A stretch of DNA of 6,335 bases from Bryobacterales bacterium (GTDB lineage: Bacteria > Acidobacteriota > Terriglobia > Bryobacterales > Bryobacteraceae): assembly GCA_003164075.1 (NCBI GenBank), contig PLRZ01000635.1:208-6542 (forward strand), in the 5' to 3' direction. The stretch's first letter is position 1, and the number at the start of each line of letters is the position of its first letter. Shown here piece after piece: positions 4,071 to 6,335 of the stretch. A program made the translations under genes and the position numbers. A model generated the notes under the pieces. The model was not told where the DNA came from, did no database searches, and was given only the letters and a program-made list of their open reading frames with translations.

Positions 4071-6335
4071 CTATCGGCCTCCTACCGCGTTTTGGATCCA
4101 GGCCATGGGCAGATTGCGGCGTTTGCCGCTATACCATTCGGCGGAAGAAAGGGCCACCGGCAGGCGTTCCACGGGATCGTCGAACTCTTCAAAACGGCCG
4201 TCCCGGCGGACCTGCACGCGGCCCGACTCCGGGTCGATCGCGGCTAAACGGATCCAGCGATTCTCCACGAGCTGTTTCAGCGCGGCGCTGGCCTCGACCG
4301 CCTTCCACAAACGCTCGGGCGTTGTCTCCACCACAAAGAGCATGCGCACGGGCTCATGGATATCGACCATCTGCCAGGGCAAACCGGTTCGCAGGTCGCT
4401 GGCGTGGCCATCCATCACGCCGACCAGACCCGCCACGTTGTGCGGGAGTTTCGTGCCGGAGCCGTAGCGATCGTTGTCGACAAAGGAGAAGTAGTACTCC
4501 AGACTGATTCCGGAGGCGACGGGAACGATGGCGGCCATGAGTGCCGCCAGTCCCTTGTCGCCGGGGTCCTGGGCGGCGTCATAGGAAACCAGAAACGCCC
4601 TGCGGTCCAGGAACAGTCCGCGGGTGAGGCTGCGCCGTCCAACCACGCAAAAGGCATTGGTGCAATGTCCGTACTCCGGCCGGGGCTGGGCCAGGTGTTG
4701 GCTTCGTTCTTCGACATGGCGAAGCGCGGCCTCCGGCGTAACGTACGGCGGGCAGGATTCGAACCGCCGCACGCGCTCGTGGGCGTTGTGCGTCCTGGCC
4801 TTGTCGAGGCACTCGCGAAGGCGGTCGAGATCGGCCTGGTGCGTGGCGGGGAGGGCATCCAGGTCGTAGAGTTCCACGTCGTCGCTGCATGTATCGTGAT
4901 TACCGCCGACGAACCAGGTGTCCCGGGGAATATCGATGCCTCGTTCGCGCAGGCGGTCGCGCACCTCGGGCCGGTTGGCCATGGCGGCGAACAATCGCGC
5001 GTTAGGGCCGCCGCGGCGTCCGCCACACGCGCCGCAATCGTGGGCCGATTCGTGCGGATTGTTCAGACTGGTGGATCCGTGGCCGAGGATGAGCACCAGG
5101 CGGGCGAAGCGCCCGGTGAGACCCGCGGGGCCCAATACGCTGGCCACTCTTTCGGTTTTCTCGGCGGCGGCGAATCCCATCAACAGGCCCGTCACCGCGC
5201 CTTGCGATTGGGCGGTGTTCCTCATGAGCGTCAGTTCGGTGCGCGGCGCGGGAAGGAACGAATTGTCCAGCCACTCGCGCAGTTGGGCGTAGCGCCGCGG
5301 CGCCAGCAATTGACCTGTGAGGGGAACCGCCGAAAGCAATCCGAGCGCGGTGGTGGAGAGCCAGCCGCGGATCAGCGTCCGCGAGGATACGAACCAGCTC
5401 CGCATCAGCAGTCCGAGAAGCCGCCGGCGCAAACGGCGCCGCTCCAGCAACGCGCTGTCTTCGGCTTTCGGCTGTTCGAGGACAGCGTGTTTCGGCTTGA
5501 CTACCACGGGACAGAACGGGGCGCTATCCGGGTCGTCGATTCCCCGGTAGTCCACGGCAATGCCAAAGTACCCGGCGGCGCCGAAGGTTTCCACTTCCGG
5601 ATCCGCCTCTTCCACGGCGCGGCGCAGGGATTCCTCGCGCTCGTCCATGCAGAAAAACATCTGCGCCGCGGGCCTGGTCCGGAGCTCGCATAGGCCGCGG
5701 TATCTCCGATGGCTCGCGAGGCCGCGCAGAATCCTGCGTTCGTGCCAGCGTTCATAGGCCAGATGGAGGATGCGGCGGCGCTCCAGTCCATCGCAGGCTT
5801 TCACCTCGCCGGCAAAAGCGGCCCACTCGGCATCGGAGAGCCCGGTTACTTCGCCGGCTGAGAGGGACAGCACGCGAGCTGCATCGTAGACGCGGGCGGT
5901 GCGGCTCAGACGCCGCTTCTCCTGAGTCTTCAGCGGGTTTTCCTGCGGAGCGGCCTCAGCAGCCCCCTGGCGGGAGGCCACGCGAGCCATGGTCAGCCGC
6001 ACGGCCAGGAAATCCATCAGCGAAGAGGGGACGGCTTCATCATGGGCCAGGCCGGGCTCTTCTTCGAGCTGGTGGATCAAACCCGCCCACCCCGGCAACG
6101 CCAGCAACTCGGACTGCAGAACGTCTTCCCAGCCGGGCTCCCGGAAACACAGAGTGTCGAGATAGTCCAGGACGGCGTCCTCCGCCGAGAAGGAAAAATA
6201 CTCCTGCCGCTGAAACTCTTCGTCCAGACCCGTCAGATATCTGGGGAAGATGCCACCGCGCCGGCCGAGCAGCGTCCGCACGCTTTCGTAGAAGCCTCTC
6301 TCGCGGTGCGGCATGGGCCAATAGGCCATGCCCCG
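4071..6335 (-). CDS. dabA: DabA/MpsB (DUF2309, UPF0753) zinc-dependent CO2-hydrating subunit, N-terminus outside the window
   Basis: DabA is a peripheral cytoplasmic protein related to type II beta-carbonic anhydrases. Together with DabB it makes bicarbonate from CO2. Counting from the Met at 6329, the expected zinc and catalytic residues are all present: Cys227 and Asp229 in FFCMDEREES, His417 in LGHGSTSLNN, and Cys432 in the HDCGACGG motif. The His-to-Cys distance is 15, as between H524 and C539 of the Halothiobacillus protein. Other family landmarks are LPGWAGLIHQLEE, NPHESAHDCGACGG, YGHCTNAFCVVGRRSLTRGLFLDRRAFLVSYD and a C-terminal IHEPVRMLFVVETTPERLWK. The frame is open to the window edge, and RGMAYWPMPHRERGFY is a conserved internal segment, so the ATG at 6329 is probably not the start; roughly 100 or more residues are likely missing. 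No frameshift is seen. This is the first visible gene of the operon. Confidence 0.95.
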   Translation of the reverse strand, partial: RGMAYWPMPHRERGFYESVRTLLGRRGGIFPRYLTGLDEEFQRQEYFSFSAEDAVLDYLDTLCFREPGWEDVLQSELLALPGWAGLIHQLEEEPGLAHDEAVPSSLMDFLAVRLTMARVASRQGAAEAAPQENPLKTQEKRRLSRTARVYDAARVLSLSAGEVTGLSDAEWAAFAGEVKACDGLERRRILHLAYERWHERRILRGLASHRRYRGLCELRTRPAAQMFFCMDEREESLRRAVEEADPEVETFGAAGYFGIAVDYRGIDDPDSAPFCPVVVKPKHAVLEQPKAEDSALLERRRLRRRLLGLLMRSWFVSSRTLIRGWLSTTALGLLSAVPLTGQLLAPRRYAQLREWLDNSFLPAPRTELTLMRNTAQSQGAVTGLLMGFAAAEKTERVASVLGPAGLTGRFARLVLILGHGSTSLNNPHESAHDCGACGGRRGGPNARLFAAMANRPEVRDRLRERGIDIPRDTWFVGGNHDTCSDDVELYDLDALPATHQADLDRLRECLDKARTHNAHERVRRFESCPPYVTPEAALRHVEERSQHLAQPRPEYGHCTNAFCVVGRRSLTRGLFLDRRAFLVSYDAAQDPGDKGLAALMAAIVPVASGISLEYYFSFVDNDRYGSGTKLPHNVAGLVGVMDGHASDLRTGLPWQMVDIHEPVRMLFVVETTPERLWKAVEASAALKQLVENRWIRLAAIDPESGRVQVRRDGRFEEFDDPVERLPVALSSAEWYSGKRRNLPMAWIQNAVGGR
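4078..4082 (-). promoter_or_regulatory. Strong ribosome binding site for dabB inside the end of dabA
   Basis: On the minus strand GGAGG lies in the last codons of dabA (Gly-Gly), 8 nt before the GTG start at 4069. It supports a GTG start with only 1 nt between the two genes and implies translational coupling. Confidence 0.75.

Noticed and set aside
3482..4507. Long open frame of 341 codons on the plus strand
   Set aside because: It is antisense to dabB and the 3' end of dabA, with a low-complexity, Gln/Glu/Arg-rich product typical of reversed membrane-protein sequence. No ribosome binding site or motif is seen.
4356..5693. Long open frame of 445 codons on the plus strand
   Set aside because: It lies wholly antisense to dabA, whose family motifs and zinc residues are unmistakable. 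Its product is rich in Gly/Arg/Ala without motifs. It is a high-GC shadow frame.
6327..6329. ATG as the true start of dabA
   Set aside because: The frame is open upstream to the window edge, and the residues around this Met match a conserved internal DUF2309 segment. The family's N-terminal region would otherwise be missing.

Overview
The window looks like part of a GC-rich bacterial chromosome carrying two convergent gene groups. The closest guess is Acidobacteriota, perhaps the Bryobacter/Solibacter group. That guess rests on protein style, high GC, and the pairing of a GxxExxY gene with a DUF2309 operon; no marker gene is present to prove it.

Plus strand, left third: the last 137 codons of argJ (arginine biosynthesis) are followed 2 nt later by a small exported NTF2-like protein. 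A roughly 100-nt gap follows, filled by a palindromic repeat element. The right arm of that element supplies the start codon and first residues of a GxxExxY-family protein (PD-(D/E)XK nuclease-like fold). This gene is visibly poorer in GC than argJ.

Minus strand, right two thirds: a tightly packed, translationally coupled operon read right to left. It begins with a DUF2309/UPF0753 protein (DabA/MpsB type, 5' end outside the window). Next is a NuoL-like membrane protein (DabB/MpsA type), and last a second, different NuoL/M-like membrane protein. DabA-DabB is the energy-coupled DAB inorganic-carbon system, in which a zinc-bearing, beta-carbonic-anhydrase-like subunit is joined to an ion-conducting membrane subunit. 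The predicted job is vectorial hydration of CO2 to bicarbonate in the cytoplasm, feeding carboxylases.

The most interesting point is the three-gene form of the operon. DabA keeps all four expected active-site residues. The first membrane subunit keeps the Glu/Lys pair of the proton path but appears to stop after about 11 membrane helices. The second has a full set of about 14 helices but has lost the Glu of TM5 and has Gln where NuoL has the TM12 Lys. The two membrane proteins therefore look complementary rather than redundant. The 3' end of the operon overlaps the 3' end of the GxxExxY gene by 40 nt, which suggests that the repeat-linked gene arrived at the operon's end.
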